This document shows, one piece after another, positions 35,000 through 48,244 of a stretch of 64,000 bases of DNA. A program made the translations under genes and the position numbers. The notes beneath the pieces were generated by a model. It searched no databases. It saw only the letters and a list, made by a program, of their open reading frames with translations, and was not told where the DNA came from. How positions within the stretch are numbered: the stretch's first letter is position 1; every line of letters starts with the position of its first letter. Origin of the DNA: Laguncularia racemosa (Eukaryota > Streptophyta > Magnoliopsida > Myrtales > Combretaceae); the NCBI GenBank assembly GCA_037954665.1, contig JBBMOL010000021.1:5394001-5458000 (forward strand), written 5' to 3'.

Positions 35000-35620
35000 G
35001 CTTTATGTGTTTTTGACCCCTTATTTTTGAAATAAAGTATTTAGACCATTAAATTTTTTATAAACGTTCATTTATATATTATTTTACTATTTTGCCCTTA
35101 GTTAAAATAATAAAATTACTATTTTTTTAAAAGGATAAGATTTTAAGCATATATGAAACAAATGTAATGGCATATATTTGCAATTTACCTTTAATTTAAT
35201 AAAAATAATGTTATTAGATACACGCACTAACTATGGATTGGTATGGAATAATGATTTAAATAAAATAATATTATTTAATATTTTTATTTGAATAATATAA
35301 TAAAATACAAAAAAATAGAAAGAAGGAAAACTACAATCTACCTATTAGTTGACCTACCTAGGGATAGGGATGGCTATGCACTATGAGGGAGTGCATTAGG
35401 TGATCCCCTAGGGTACTAGCTAGCCACCCCAAAAAAAAATTTTTGGATAAGGGCCACCCCAAAAAAGTTGAAGAAAATAAAAAGTAATTTTACAATAAAA
35501 ATCATTGAGTCAATGAATATCTATTACTTTCTTCGTAGGTTGTAACTTAGAAATTGATTACAACCTTAGTCGGCCACCTAAAGGCCTTACAATGGCTAGC
35601 CTGTGGCCGCGCAACGTCTC
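35000..35620. other. Fragment related to the GC-cored inverted-repeat family
   Basis: An AT-rich arm with ATAAAATAATATTATTTAAT near 35260 runs into a GC-richer core containing AGCTAGCCACCCC and GGGCCACCCC separated by an A/T tract, then GTCGGCCACCTAAAGG. This arrangement recalls the element at 20.5-21.35 kb. A matching right arm was not established. Confidence 0.35.
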
Positions 35621-36039
35621 TCCCTTTCTCTTCCCCCATAGCACTAATCGCTCTTGAACTTGAGGTAGTTAGCTAGTCAATGCTTAGGTTTAGAGCTTTC
35701 TTTTTGTCACATTTTGAGTTGCAATTTAGTCATGTTGATTCAATGATCATACAGTCCAATGATATAGCTAACCCCTTAGCTACCATCACAAACCCAATAC
35801 ACCCATGACTTGAACAACTAAGCTACTCTAAAACATGTCAATCAGCAAAAAACATACATGGAGTTGAAAAGTATATATATGTAACAATATATTCAATTTC
35901 TGAAAACATGGCCATGATTTATGTAACATTATATTCACATATTCATGAAGTCGTTTAGGTTAGACATACCCTTACAAAATCTAGCTCATAAACACTTAAA
36001 ATCCAACCCTTCACCGTTCCTTTACATGCTATAGGTAAT

Positions 36040-36240
36040 TTAATACAATGTGAAGCGTAAGATAGAAAGTATAAGATTTAAAATCACACAATATTATTGA
36101 TAAAAGTTGGTAGTTATCCTATCTAACAAGTATTTATAAACTAAAAATCCTATAATTAACAAGGAAACTGAATAAAAATCTAATAGGAAATTAAATCACT
36201 AAAAAAAACTTTCCTATTTTAGTTTAGCTCCAATATATAA
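36040..36240 (-). mobile_element. Possible LTR fragment
   Basis: On the minus strand AGTTTATAAATACTTG with surrounding TTTCCT and AGGA tracts resembles the promoter part of the LTR-like copies at 30.4 and 51.5 kb. Boundaries are not visible and similarity is weak. Confidence 0.25.
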
Positions 36241-37320
36241 TGAAATTGTAAAAATTGACATTGACATCAAACCCAATCAGTAAAGCAATTTGCTTTAGCT
36301 TAAAGTAGGCTCAAACGTGTTTTTATTGAAATTTTATGGACTTCGTAACTTCCATAAGTAAAAAGTTATTAAGTTTCAAAGTTGACTTCCAAAATTAGCC
36401 CATTTTGTATTTTCCAACTTCTCCTAATGGGTTTGGACAACTTTTGACTTGCTTGGGACATGATTAGCATTGTTTTTGAATGGCTTTTGTCTTCTAACTT
36501 ACAATTCCAAATGTCTCTTCTAGATCTTATGATTATATTGCTTTTAATGCTTCCGATAGTTAAAATGTTCCATAACTTACAGTCTTAACTCATTTGTGTC
36601 ATAGTTAGATCCTCAACATAACTACAATCTTAATTTGCAAGAAAATCTAGAAAAAAATGACCATAATCCACATGCTTGGCACTATACACAATATTAATTG
36701 AGGTTAACAATCATTTATAAAGTGCAACATTTTCAAACAAATTCCATCTAGACATTGATTATGCAATCTAATATGAGACTCTAGAGGTTAAACTACACTT
36801 CAATCTTGATTTTGAAGGGTTGGCCTAAGATAACACACCAAACCAAGCTTGTGTAGTGGAGCACATCCTTACTTATACCTAAAGATCTTATTAAGCTAGT
36901 TCTCAATTATACCACAGTCTTCTTTCCTATCACTTAATTTAGCTTTGAGGTTGGAAAAAAATGGCCTTGTCACCTCCTATAAAGGCTAGTATTTGGTGAC
37001 CTAATACTTTATAGAGATGAAAAGTGTATTTCATGGGAAATTCTTAGCCCTGTCATCTTATCATCCAACTAAGGTTACTAAACAATTACTAATGATCAAC
37101 AAAACTTCATCAATATCAAAACAACATATCAAACACGTAAACTCTGCTATAGCACTTTATATAACACAAGCACGGCATATGGATGTTCAATTCTACTTAC
37201 AAGCACAACCAAGCACAAGAAATTATCATCTCTAGAGTATTTACATTTGTACTTTGATGTAGAATGAAGTATAATTAGAGTTGTTTACTTGGTTGCAGTG
37301 TAGACATACATAATAACTTC

Positions 37321-37428
37321 TATGTAAAACATAATTCCCATAAGTCTTTCAAGTTATTTAATTTTAGTTATTTGTTAACATATATGTAAAACATAATTCC
37401 CATGGGTCTTTCAAGTTATTTAATTTTA
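37321..37428. repeat. Direct repeat, two copies of 46 bases
   Basis: TATGTAAAACATAATTCCCA begins both copies (37321-37366 and 37383-37428). They differ at two bases (AA versus GG in the middle) and are spaced at a 62-base period. This is a recent local tandem duplication in spacer DNA. Confidence 0.9.
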
Positions 37429-37429
37429 A

Positions 37430-38790
37430 GTAGAATTTAGTTATTCATACCTAATAATTCATTATATAGAATGGTATGCATATATGTATATATATTTATA
37501 TATCTTATTAATGATGTTTATACAAGTCATCTTGAGTTTTGGGAATTTATATCATTGCAAAGCTCGGGGGATCAACATGGCGACAAGATTAAAGTTCATG
37601 ATTTCGAGTTATATATCAAATGACTGTATTGCCCTTCACTACAAATTTGTTTTTCTTACTAAAAATTTTACATTTGCCCAATTATACCCATATGCATAAA
37701 AATTATCAATAAATAAAGTATTGGGAGGTATTTCCGAAATATAATATAATTTAATATCATCAATTGTCAGTGTTTGGTCATTAATTTCTAGCTATACATT
37801 ATAAATCGTTAGCTTAAAATTTAAGTTTTCGAATAATAATTTTATTAAATTTACCTTTAATGTATAATAGGTGTCAAATTAACTTATTTCAGAAATTAAA
37901 ATTCACGAAGTCCATTTGTCTAACTTTTGGATCCTCATTGTAAAATTTAAATTAATTTGGAGAATTTTTTTCTTAATCCTGATTTTTATATTAGATTACC
38001 TAAATATTGATTATTCTCAAGGTTTAAGCTTTTTATCTTGCGTTTCTTTTTTTTTTTTATAAATATTTTTCATAATTTTATTATATTATTTAATTAAAAT
38101 AATTAATTATTGTGGACTAATTGGAAACTGATGCATATATCGAAGACATTATTATATTAAGGGCTTGCTTTGATTTTTTTTATTTATATCTTATTTGTAT
38201 TTAATTTGAAATTTAACATTTAAAAAACTATATTATCTTCATAATTATGATAAAAATAGTGATTGAAAAATGAGTATTGGAAAGTAAAAGTTTTCATACT
38301 TTTAAGAAAAGAAGTTTAAAAAATATTTTATGTATTTAAAAAGGAGATATTAGTTGGTATTTTTGTAAAAGTGAATAAAGTAATGGATAAATAAATATAT
38401 TTTTCTAGGATTATGTTACGTATTTAATTTTTCAATAAAAATATATACATATTTTTGTTTTAATTTTTTTGCTAAGCAATCACATATATTCGAATAGATG
38501 CTAAACAAATACTGAACACATAAAAAAAAAAAAAACACACAGAGCCTAAATTAATTAATAGTGATGAATAGAATTAAAATATCGATATGCAAAGTATAAA
38601 AAACAACAATACAAGTAGACAAAGTGCACATAATGATATACCTATATATATACGAAAAGTGGAATTTATCTAAGAAAAAAGAAGGCAAATGAAAAAAAAA
38701 AAAACTGTCATGCATTTTTTGAGCAGTACTGAAATGAGTACTTCTATTTTAATTTTTAACCGTTTTTCAAATAGCCAAAAAATATGAAAT
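37430..38790. other. AT-rich spacer upstream of MIC60
   Basis: No genes or clear elements seen. Long A- and T-runs are present (38047-38058, 38522-38534, 38690-38704). Confidence 0.5.
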
Positions 38791-38799
38791 CTTCGGCTA

Positions 38800-38987
38800 A
38801 ACCTAAACCCAATTTTGATGAAAGACGAAACAGAAGGCCCATTGAGAGAAGCCCAAACAAAAGCCCTAAACCAAACTTTGTCTTCCTCCTCCTCCTTCTG
38901 AAGCTCGAGCCCCTCAAGAGGGAGAGAGATTGATAATTCATGCGACATCGATACATTTGAATGGACAATTGATCCTCCATTGCGAAA
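38800..38987 (+). promoter_or_regulatory. MIC60 promoter-proximal region and leader with two abutting uORFs
   Basis: AGGCCCATT near 38837 and AAGCCCAAAC near 38849 are site II-type motifs (TGGGCC/TGGGCT on the other strand), often found upstream of nuclear genes for mitochondrial proteins. ACCTAAACCC and GCCCTAAACC, telo-box-like, are nearby. The likely leader starts in the CCTCCTCCTCCTT patch at 38885-38897. It holds two tiny uORFs: 38940-38960 (six codons plus TGA) and 38961-38972 (ATG GAC AAT TGA), the second starting at the base after the first stop. The main ATG is at 38988. Transcript start is inferred. Confidence 0.5.
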
Positions 38988-41900
38988 ATGATTCGGTAAG
39001 CGAACTCTCGCTCTTAAGTTTCTCAATTTCCTCTTCGTACTGACGACTGATTATGGATTTCAACGCACTGTATGAGCTTATGTTGTTATGGTGGAGATTT
39101 TCTTGTTTTAAGTCTACTTAAGGTTTTAGTTAACTCTCTGTTCAGTTTTGGTTCGTTTAGTTGGTCCAATTGCTAATTGAAAGTGAAAATGCAGGGCGAT
39201 TCTGGAATTATCTTCTCGCCGAACCTGTGGAAGATTCCACAGTTCGATTATCCGGAAAGTACGTGCTAAAGATACATTTTAAGTTGCCTTTATAATTATG
39301 AAATTGCATGAATTGATTTCGCACTGTGAATCGAAATGGAATGGAGTTGATTTTAATTACGTAATTAATTAATGCCCACGAATCGAAATGGAATGGCCCA
39401 AGAGTTGTCGTTTCAGTTGCCCTACCTGACTGTGGTAGTGGGAAGCCATCTGGACACTATCAGTGAGTTTGTCTTTATCAGTACCTGCTTAAAATTTAAA
39501 AAACCTCTGATATTCCAACCCCTTAACTAGAGCTGTCAGTTCAATAGATTCAATGTTTTTGTGTTGTGATACAAAGCTGAAGCACCAAACCATGTTTCTG
39601 TTAGCATCCCTAAGGATACCATCTCCAACGCCTTTACCTTGACTTAAACAGCCATCCACAGTTGATTTAACAAATCCTGTAGTTGGGTGTTTCCAAGTAA
39701 GAGAATGTAGCCTTTTCTTTTTAGGGGATTTTGTAATTTTAGAACATAAATCCTCATCATTTCAATTTGCAGCTTAGTAAGAGGATTAGCCCTCTCAAGA
39801 TTTACGCAATCATCCATGATTTGATGTTAATTTGTTGCTCGTGATTCGTTAGGTAGCTGGTTGTGCATATGCTGCTTGCTTAGCATAGTTAAATTAGGTT
39901 GGTTCTTTATATGCTTTTTGGAGCATATATTGAATGTTGTATGTTCCACATGCCACTTGGTTCAATTTTCTTAAGTTATGGTTTTGAGTTTCTTTTGTTT
40001 TGTTTGGCAAAAATAGTAAGATTACCATGGGCAATTTGAAGGGCTGAATTTCTCCAAGATATGCTTTTTGGTGTATCTATATGACCGGAAAACTTGTCAA
40101 GGATCTATGTTTTGAATACACTTGTTTCAAGGTTCTTTTTGTGGGACTTCTCTTTATTTTCTGAAGTGTTTAAAGACTTTGCCGACTTCTACTTCTTATA
40201 TGGCTGTGAGTTGCATCAGGGGCCTTTGTATCTCTCCTCCAGAAAGGAATTTTCAACTACTTCTCAACAAAAGGCACCAAGTAAACCTGGAACTTCAGGG
40301 AAACCACCAGAGACTGGTGGTTCTTCCTCCAAATTTGTTATTGCAGGTCTTGCTGTTGCTGCTGCTTGCACGGCTGCTTATCTAAATGGTTCTCTTGGGC
40401 AAGCAAAGATTGATCTTGATGGTAAAGAGCAAGGAGCTTTATATAACGATGTGAAATCTTTTCCATCATTGGGAGAGGAAAAAGATTCTCCTATTGATGA
40501 AGTACCCAGGGGCTTGAATCAGGAGGTGGACACCACGCAGAAGGAGACTCCCCAGTCTGAATCTTTTGGTGAAAATAAAAATGAAGTTGTTCATCATGCT
40601 GACACTAAACTGGAAGTGGCAGTTGAAGAAAATAAGGTCTTGGACCGAGTGATAGAGTCGCCTACTACTGATCTGACTGTTACCAATGGCCAAAATAAAG
40701 ATGCTGGAGTATCACCTGAAAGGAGTCTTAATGTGGAAAGCCCAACGGCTAGTTTAGATATGAAAGCAGAAGAGGAAGTTCAAATTGCACAATCTTCAAG
40801 CGATGATACTTCCATTACTGGCAGCATAGCAGCTCCAGTACTTTCTGCAGTAGACAGAGAGGAGGTAATATAGTGTTTGGTTTTACCTTTTGTACTGTAT
40901 AATTAGGTGTAATTACACTGGTCCAAATGGCTGTTGTTAGTGTTAAAAGAATGTTTTCTTAAGGAATTGTTCCTTTTGGTGTTGAAGGATAATGAATAGT
41001 TGTTTATACTTATCTTTTGATGGACATGGAAGTAGTGGCAAAAGTTGGTAGTTCTGAATTGCCCCCAAAAAAAGTTTTGCAGTTTAACAGGGAAGCTGGT
41101 GATGATAAACATAGATGCTTTATACTCCCTTATTAAGTATCAATTCTTATAAATAATCTGACATTACATAAAAAAAAAAGGTATCAATTCTTCTTTTCTT
41201 TCGATTCTGTTTATTTTGCAGGAATCAATTGGTAAGGATGAAGAAGCACCAAGCTCGCTTCTTGAAGCATATCATTTGAGGAATGGGATAAGTCATTCTC
41301 CAGTTTCATTGAATAACTACGATGAGATGGAGGTGCTTAGATTGCTTAACTCGTTCTTCTGTTCACATGATTGGTCATTTTTAAAGAATGCTTTTGATGA
41401 GTATATATAGTAATTTATATTCTCTGAAATAGAAGGCTTTTGCTAGTTCAATTGAGGACTTAAAAGATGGTGCTGTATCCAAGGATGGGAAATTGATTCT
41501 TGACTTCTTGCAAGCAATCCATGCTGCTGAAAAGAGACAGGCTGAGCTAGATTCTCGTGCTTTTGCTGAAGAGAAGAGAGCCTTCAAGGTCTGGACAACT
41601 TCATATTACTGCAGTCATCTGCTTCCCTCTCTCTTCCCCCCATCCAAAACAAAATAATGAAGTATATGGTATAGGCAGTTATTAAGTGTCTTTTGTGTGG
41701 ATTGCATGAAGAGTGTTTATTTGTAAGCCTCATTTTCTTTCTCAATAATATCCACAAGTTTTTGTGCTTTCTGTATCAGGTTTTTAAGTATCTGTACATA
41801 TTTACTGATTTTTTTTCTCGGATTTAGGAGAAGTATGACAAGGAGTTAAAGGATGCCATTGCTAGACAGCTTATGCATGCTGAAGAAGCTGCATTATTAG

Positions 41901-44900
41901 ATAAGGTTTCATCAATTTCTCTGTCACTTTGCAGTTTTTCTTTTTATGTTATTTTCTCAGTTAATATACTACAGAACAGTTGGATATATCTCTATTATTA
42001 TATATTCTACTGTAGATTTTCAAAAAATTTTAATCAAGGAACAGGGCAATCACCATGCAAAGAAGAGATTAATACATTTACGAATACAGGCATAAATAGT
42101 GTCCCTTTTTACTGTTGGGATGGAGGCTTAACTTAAGAGAAATAGCTATTAGAAAAGGGAGATCTATACATCATTCATGAAAACAAGATTGATATTGGAT
42201 TAGATCTCCTTGAAAGAATGTTGAATCTGACATCTAGCAACTGTAAATCCATGTAGCAGTATATGTCAAGTATATAAAGCCTGTTGATCTTTGATTCACT
42301 GTCATGGGTTTATGTGTGATATTGCTACGGGTTTGTTTAGCCTTTCGATTCTTTGGTTTTATTGTCTTAAGTTTGACTTACAAGTGGTGGTATAAGTCTG
42401 TTGGGATTCAACCCATAGGAGGTTTTGATCTGGGCTGGGTGAATGCTTTTTAGCTACAAAAAAAAAAAAAAATGTAAAGGTAATTCAAAAGGTGGTATAG
42501 TCAAAACATATGTTTCTGGAAATTTATGTCGTAATCATTAAAGGATACAAATTAGCACTTTACTGGCTTTTGTGAGACAAATTTATTGCACCAATCACCA
42601 AAATGTATGTCCACCATATCTTGCTCTCTGTCTATTTGTGATCGTTCATCACTGCGTACATTGAAAGGATCTCTAGTTTGTAGCTATGTAAAATTATCAG
42701 ACTGGTCAAGACCTCATTGATACGAATTGGAAAATTATGTTAACAACAAACTAAAATTTTTATTGATTTTTATTAAGGAAAAATACAAACCCTAATATCT
42801 TCAGTGAAGCTCCATGAGCACTTTTGCTCATACGACACACATACTCTCACCAGAATATCTAACTCCCCCTTTCAATCAACTAGCTACTATTTATAGTTGA
42901 TACAACCTAGAAACTTCACAATAATTACACAACTGCCACTACTATGCACAGACTTCACACAGCACACACCACTACACACATTCAACAACACTAACACACA
43001 TACAATACATCAGAACACTAACTACACAAGTAAACTCGCGGGTTTGTATCACTTATAGTCCATTTGGCAGGAACGTACATATTTGAATCTCCTTGTCCAT
43101 TGTAATCGTCAAAAAGGAAATTTATCAAACTGTCAGGGTCAAAGCCCTTGTCACACTTAAATTTCTAGTTGTCTTCTATTAACTCAAAATCAGTTGGTCT
43201 AGAAGTAGCGCAGCTGCCTGGATAAGACTAAAGAATTAGGAATTGAAGTGAATATATGATGTATATTTCTCTGTGTGTGTTTTATTGTCTGTTTTGAGTG
43301 TAAAACAATACCTGAATGGGTAAATTCTGTCTCAAGGAACTGAAAAGAGAGAGGGCAAAAGCAGTGGCTGCATTAAAATCACTTCAAGAAAAGTTGGAAG
43401 AGAAATATAAAACAGAACTTGAACAAAAGGTACAAGTGGTATTTTAAACCTAATTATTTCTCTTATGCTTTTTTTTCTGGTTTGGCATTTTGTTGCTAAT
43501 AAAACCCCTTTTGTTTGCTTGCAATGGTGCAGGAAAATGAATCAGAGTTGAAACTTAAGAAAGTGGAGGAACTTGCAAAGGCAGAAATGGTAGCAGCAAT
43601 AGCTCGTGAGAAGGCATCTCAGATTGAGAAAATGGCAGAGGCTGATCTTCATGTGAGTTCTCTTTTTGGGAAATTCTGAAACATTAATTTACCTGCCTAT
43701 CGATTTTCTCTGTTCTCATTCTTGACATTGAAAGCTGGGAGATAAGTTCCTAATTATAGCTTGATACAATGGAGCTTTCAAATAGTTTTTAGGTAAAAAA
43801 CAGATACATGGCCTCCTAAAGAGTTAAGGAGTAACTATCAATGATGGTGTTCTTATAGTGAAGTCAAGGAGAGTTTGTCATGGATATCATTGTGCGTAAA
43901 TTAAAATTGGCTTCTTCATGTAGAAGAGCAGAGGTGTGGGCTAAGTAAGAGTGTTCCAAAATTATGGTGGCAGTTAAGAAAACTTGCACTATCTTCTTGA
44001 AGAAGAATCAATTAGACTTACTCTCTTGCTCTAGGTTGTTATTGTGAGGATGTAGGGTCTTGTTGTCTGGGAATGATGGCTAGTATTGTGTAGAAGGTGG
44101 TTTGATATTGAAGAGCATTTTCATTTGAGTTAGGTTGTATGGAAGGATGGCATCTGATGCAGAGATATTGACTTATGGATGAACCGATTAGAGTGTGTCA
44201 GAGGCATACTTGGTGGTGGGAAGAGATGCATCAGTCACAGACGGAAATTATAGTTTTGGTTAATTATTTTTTCTTCTTCCAGAAGAGGACTAAGTTAGAG
44301 CTCATTATGCGCATGGGTCACTTTCCTTGGTCAGAGAGATTGTTCTAAGTAAACAATACTTTGTTTAGCTTAGTGCTGAGTGAAAGGAAGGTCCACTGAT
44401 TGTCTTTAAGTACATAGAGGAAAATATCTAGTGATTTCTGTAGAGAAGGTTGATGGAGAAGGGTTTATGAAACTTGAAAGTATATACAGAATTACCCAAC
44501 CAAAAAAAAAGAAAAAAGAGAGAGACGAGGGAGAAGGAAGTTTTACTGGTTGCACCTCTGTGCTTCCATAAGCTTACCGCATTAGTAATTAACTCTAGAG
44601 AAAACTTCTTTATGAAGAGTTGCTTAAAGGGTTCTTTTGCCAATTTCATATGATAAATATCATTTTTTTGGGTCTATTTTATCAAAAGTGAAAAAAAAAA
44701 GAGTTCCTTGGGGTCTTGTAAAGTTATGCACTCCTGGTAAAGAGTCCTATTGTGAATTTTATTTTTTAGGTTTTGATATCATAATGTCCATCTTGATAAG
44801 TTCCTCGTATATTCGTATGGGCTACTAGCATTTATGACCATAACTCTTGTTCTTTTTGTTCTGTTGTTTAATCTTATGGTTTGATCGCAGGGGATCCTAT

Positions 44901-47552
44901 TTAATTTTGAACATTTGAAAGACACTGGCTATCTAATATAGTTGCAGGTGAAACCTAACATTTGCAGAAGGGCAACACTCCCTTGGTGTCCCTTCAGTCA
45001 AAGTGTTATTCAACTATTAAAATCGTAAACCTAATTATGCATAATTCTTCAAAATATGTTAGCATGTGGTGAACAATTTTTTCCTTGTGCAAGCTCAAAA
45101 TAAAAAGAAAAGATGCTCGAAGTGTAGATGGATGGGAAATGCGTACCTATACATGCTATAAAGTCAATGTCTATGGTGTAAAGTGAATAATCAACTTGTC
45201 TCTGCATTTTATTAGCAATTGGACATAGTAACTTAATCTACATGGTATCATTCAATTTCAGATAAATGCCTTGTGCATGGCATTCTATGCAAGATCTGAA
45301 GAGGCTCGGAGGAATCATTCAGTTCACAAGCTTGCATTGGTAAGAGAACTTCCCTCATGCTTTCTGGTTCCTGTGGAACTTTTTCTTTTTTAATTTGTAG
45401 AAGGGCCTAGCTCGATTGTAATAGCACAATAGATGCTGATTAATTTCCTGCCTTCAAATAAATGCTGTGCATTACCTCTGTAAGTGTTTTGTCAGGGTGC
45501 TCTTGCACTTGAAGATGCTCTGACAAAAGGGCTGCCAATCAAAGCAGAAATAGATGCTTTGCAAACTTATCTTGAAGGAGTAGACGAGGGCTCTATGTTG
45601 GATTTGGTTATATCATCCCTTCCAGAAGAAACAATCACCCATGGTTCAGATACTGTCTTGCAATTGAACCAGCAGGTAATTGTATCTTACAGACTGCGGT
45701 TCTTAGATTAAAAGATATACCCAGCTTTGTGGCTGTTTTGAGCCAATCGACTTTCTTTCTGAGGAATTATATTGAGATGACATCCACTGCCTTTCTTGCT
45801 GAATGGGATAATGGGGATAGGCCTTTTCTTCTTTCCCATGGGAGTGCCATGCCTAAAAGTGACACTTAACAATCAGGAATCCATCTGGATTTGATTAAAA
45901 TCAATAAGAGCCAGAATCCTAATTTTTTATAAGTGTACTGTTTTGATTCAATTTGTTTAATTTCCAATTTGGGTCCTATAAAATGTAGGCACTTTTTAAA
46001 AGCTTAAAATAGAAACTTTATTATATTTTCTAAAATTGATTACACACTTTACGAAAAAGCAAGGGTATGAAAAGGTGAATTCTTTTTTTTTTTTTTTGTT
46101 TTGGCTTCTTAACAAGCATGGGGCAAGCATTGTTATTTGCCTTCCAATTTTCGGCTTTTAACAGTTTTTGAGGGTTCATAACCAAAACTCTAAATTATTG
46201 AATATGTTATGTAGGGACCTGCACAAAATCAATAACACACAACAAAGATTAGAAATTCGATGTTTTTTCTTTTTCTTTTTTTTTCCTTTTAAATTTTTAA
46301 AAATAAAATCTCAATCTTAATGCTTCTCTTATAACATGAGGGTAACAAGTAAAATAACTTTTTTTCAGTGACTGGAGGTTGAGATTCATAACCATGTACC
46401 AAGAAGTGCAACTGCAATTAGAAAAAGACCAATTTGAATCAGATAAAAAGATAGTAGATCCACCATGTACAAATCTTATCTTTTAGAGAAAGTGAAAATT
46501 CTGCACAGTACATTGTATCCCAATTGACCATTTCACTTGTTAGCTATGCATGTTAAAGCTTGGGAGATGGCTTCCAAGCTTTCTCTTTTGCCCTTCTTCT
46601 TGACAAGACATGCATAAGGTCATCTCCTGTGATCATTTCTGACTGCATATCTTGGGGGAGAAAAAACTACAATCCATGGTTAATCTAATTTTTATGCCCA
46701 ACCTTTTCTACTTGTGTATAATGCCTGTTTGCTTTTGGCTGAGTTTGCTTTGTATTTGATGATATCAACTGACTCTTATATATAACTGAATCAAACCAAT
46801 CTGTGCTTCATGCAAGCTGTACTCATGCACCTGAACATCTTGAACACTTTTTAGTTACTCTATAACAGTGGAAGGACGAGCTCTTTGACAGAAATTTTTA
46901 TCTCCAACTGCAATGCTGCAAGATAATTGGTTTATATTGCCAATCGTGGTTGGCACTTAATGATGATGGTCAAGCACTTCTGGTTTCTGTAAATAAATAT
47001 ATAATTGAATGGACCTACAATCGATGTCTAGTATCTTTCCATGTTCAATTTGATTTGACATCAGATATCTTCTTGTTTTGAATGCTATATCCTTGCAGTT
47101 TGATGTATTAAAAGATACCTTACGGCACTACAGCCTAATCCCACCTGGTGGTGGCGGCATCTTGGCACATTCTTTAGCACACGTGGCATCCTGGTTAAAG
47201 GTAAAATAACTTGACATCCGTCCTATTGGCTTTTCATCTCCTTTTCCCATCCCTTCTCTATGAGGTGAATGAAAATTTTGACAAACCTGTCAGCATTAAC
47301 CTTTTTATCAATTTCCAGGTCAAGGAAATTAACCGGTCTGGTGATGGAATTGAATCTGTCATCAATAGGGTTGATGGCTACTTAAAAGAAGGGAGACTTG
47401 CCGAAGCTGCAGATGCTCTTGAAGAGGGCGTACAAGGCAGCGAAGCAGCCGAGATAGTCCGTTCATGGTTGCAGCAAGCAAGGAATAGAGCTATAGCTGA
47501 GCAAGCCCTAACGCTGCTACAATCATATGCAGCAGCTGTCAGTCTCACTTAA
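38988..47552 (+). CDS. MIC60: MIC60 (mitofilin), MICOS core subunit
   Basis: MIC60 anchors crista junctions of the mitochondrial inner membrane as the core of MICOS and links inner and outer membranes; plant MIC60 is also tied to lipid export. Twelve exons: 38988-38995, 39195-39258, 40220-40864, 41222-41332, 41433-41588, 41828-41905, 43337-43429, 43533-43652, 45262-45339, 45496-45675, 47099-47200, 47319-47552. All borders are GT-AG and all phases fit, giving 622 residues. Residues 1-40 are an Arg/Ser-rich, acid-poor presequence (MIRAILELSSRRTCGRFHSS). A single membrane segment follows at about 63-79 (FVIAGLAVAAACTAAYL), then an acidic intermembrane linker to about 260. A charged coiled coil spans about 290-430 (ELKRERAKAV, KVEELAKAEM). 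The mitofilin C-terminal domain contains HYSLIPPGGGGILAHSLAHV and GRLAEAADALEEGVQGSEA. The first coding exon is only 8 bases. Introns 6 and 8 carry repeat material. Confidence 0.95.
42355..42472 (+). mobile_element. Possible SINE remnant with A tail in MIC60 intron 6
   Basis: A-box-like CTTACAAGTGGTGGTATAAG is followed by a B-box-like TGGGATTCAACCC, and 50 bases later by a 14-base A run (about 42458-42471). The boxes are imperfect and no target-site duplication was found. Confidence 0.35.
42718..43051 (-). mobile_element. Solo LTR in MIC60 intron 6
   Basis: The 334-base segment has TGATAC...GTATCA termini. It is flanked by CTCAT (42713-42717) and CTTAT (43052-43056), a 5-bp target-site duplication with one mismatch. 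Read on the minus strand it has an LTR promoter-like ACTATAAATAGTAG and a pyrimidine/purine layout typical of retroelement LTRs, ending in an A/T-rich tail. No internal retrotransposon sequence adjoins it, so it is best read as a solo LTR left by recombination. It is antisense to MIC60. Confidence 0.65.
43790..44640. other. Unidentified insert-like sequence in MIC60 intron 8
   Basis: This part of the 1.6-kb intron is higher in G on the plus strand than neighbouring introns and reads like decayed coding DNA of a mobile element. I could not assign it to a family. An A-rich stretch lies at 44501-44520. Confidence 0.25.
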
Positions 47553-47881
47553 ATTAAATTCTTGTATGATCTCACTCATTCTCCTGTTAATTCAAATAAA
47601 AGATGGACAGAAATGAGTCATTGCTACACATTGCGGCTTTGCTGTACTAAAATAGGCAATTTTGGGTATTTAAGCTCCAAGAAGTTTTTTGGGTGCGTGC
47701 CATCACTTTAGTTCTTCAATCAGGGTATTATAACATTGTAAAACAAATGCGTTTGTTTCGATATACTTCTCTTTTATTAGGAGGAAGGTTGGAAGGTATG
47801 CGTGTGCCTATTAGGCTGCTGGGATTAACCTTGTCTTTCTGGGTTTTTTTTTTTTTTTTTAATTCTATGTCCTCTCTAGTT

Positions 47882-47912
47882 TATTATTATTATTATTGTT
47901 ATTATTATTTTG
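47882..47912. repeat. ATT microsatellite downstream of MIC60
   Basis: Imperfect TTA/TTG trinucleotide tract, about 30 bases, 330 bases past the MIC60 stop codon and after a 15-base T run. Confidence 0.8.
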
Positions 47913-48244
47913 AATGATAGGTGGTCACTTTCTTTGACGGAAAAGAGAAGGAAAAAGTAAAATTATCCTGAGGTTCCGGTAGTGTGTCATCATCCATGTG
48001 ATTTGACTAACAAATGATGTGTTACTGTTATACATAATAGTTTATTAGAACGTGGGTTTACGCAAATTCAAAGTGACCATATGATAATATCATTATTCTA
48101 GGGCGCAACAACTAGTTGGTGATTTTCGGATATGATGTTGAGTTTCAGAATTCTGATGGAGTTCAAGATTATACTTTTTCTCAATGTAGAATATAATTGA
48201 ACTCGGGTGCTGAATATTTTATTTTAATTCTGTCATCAGCCTTT

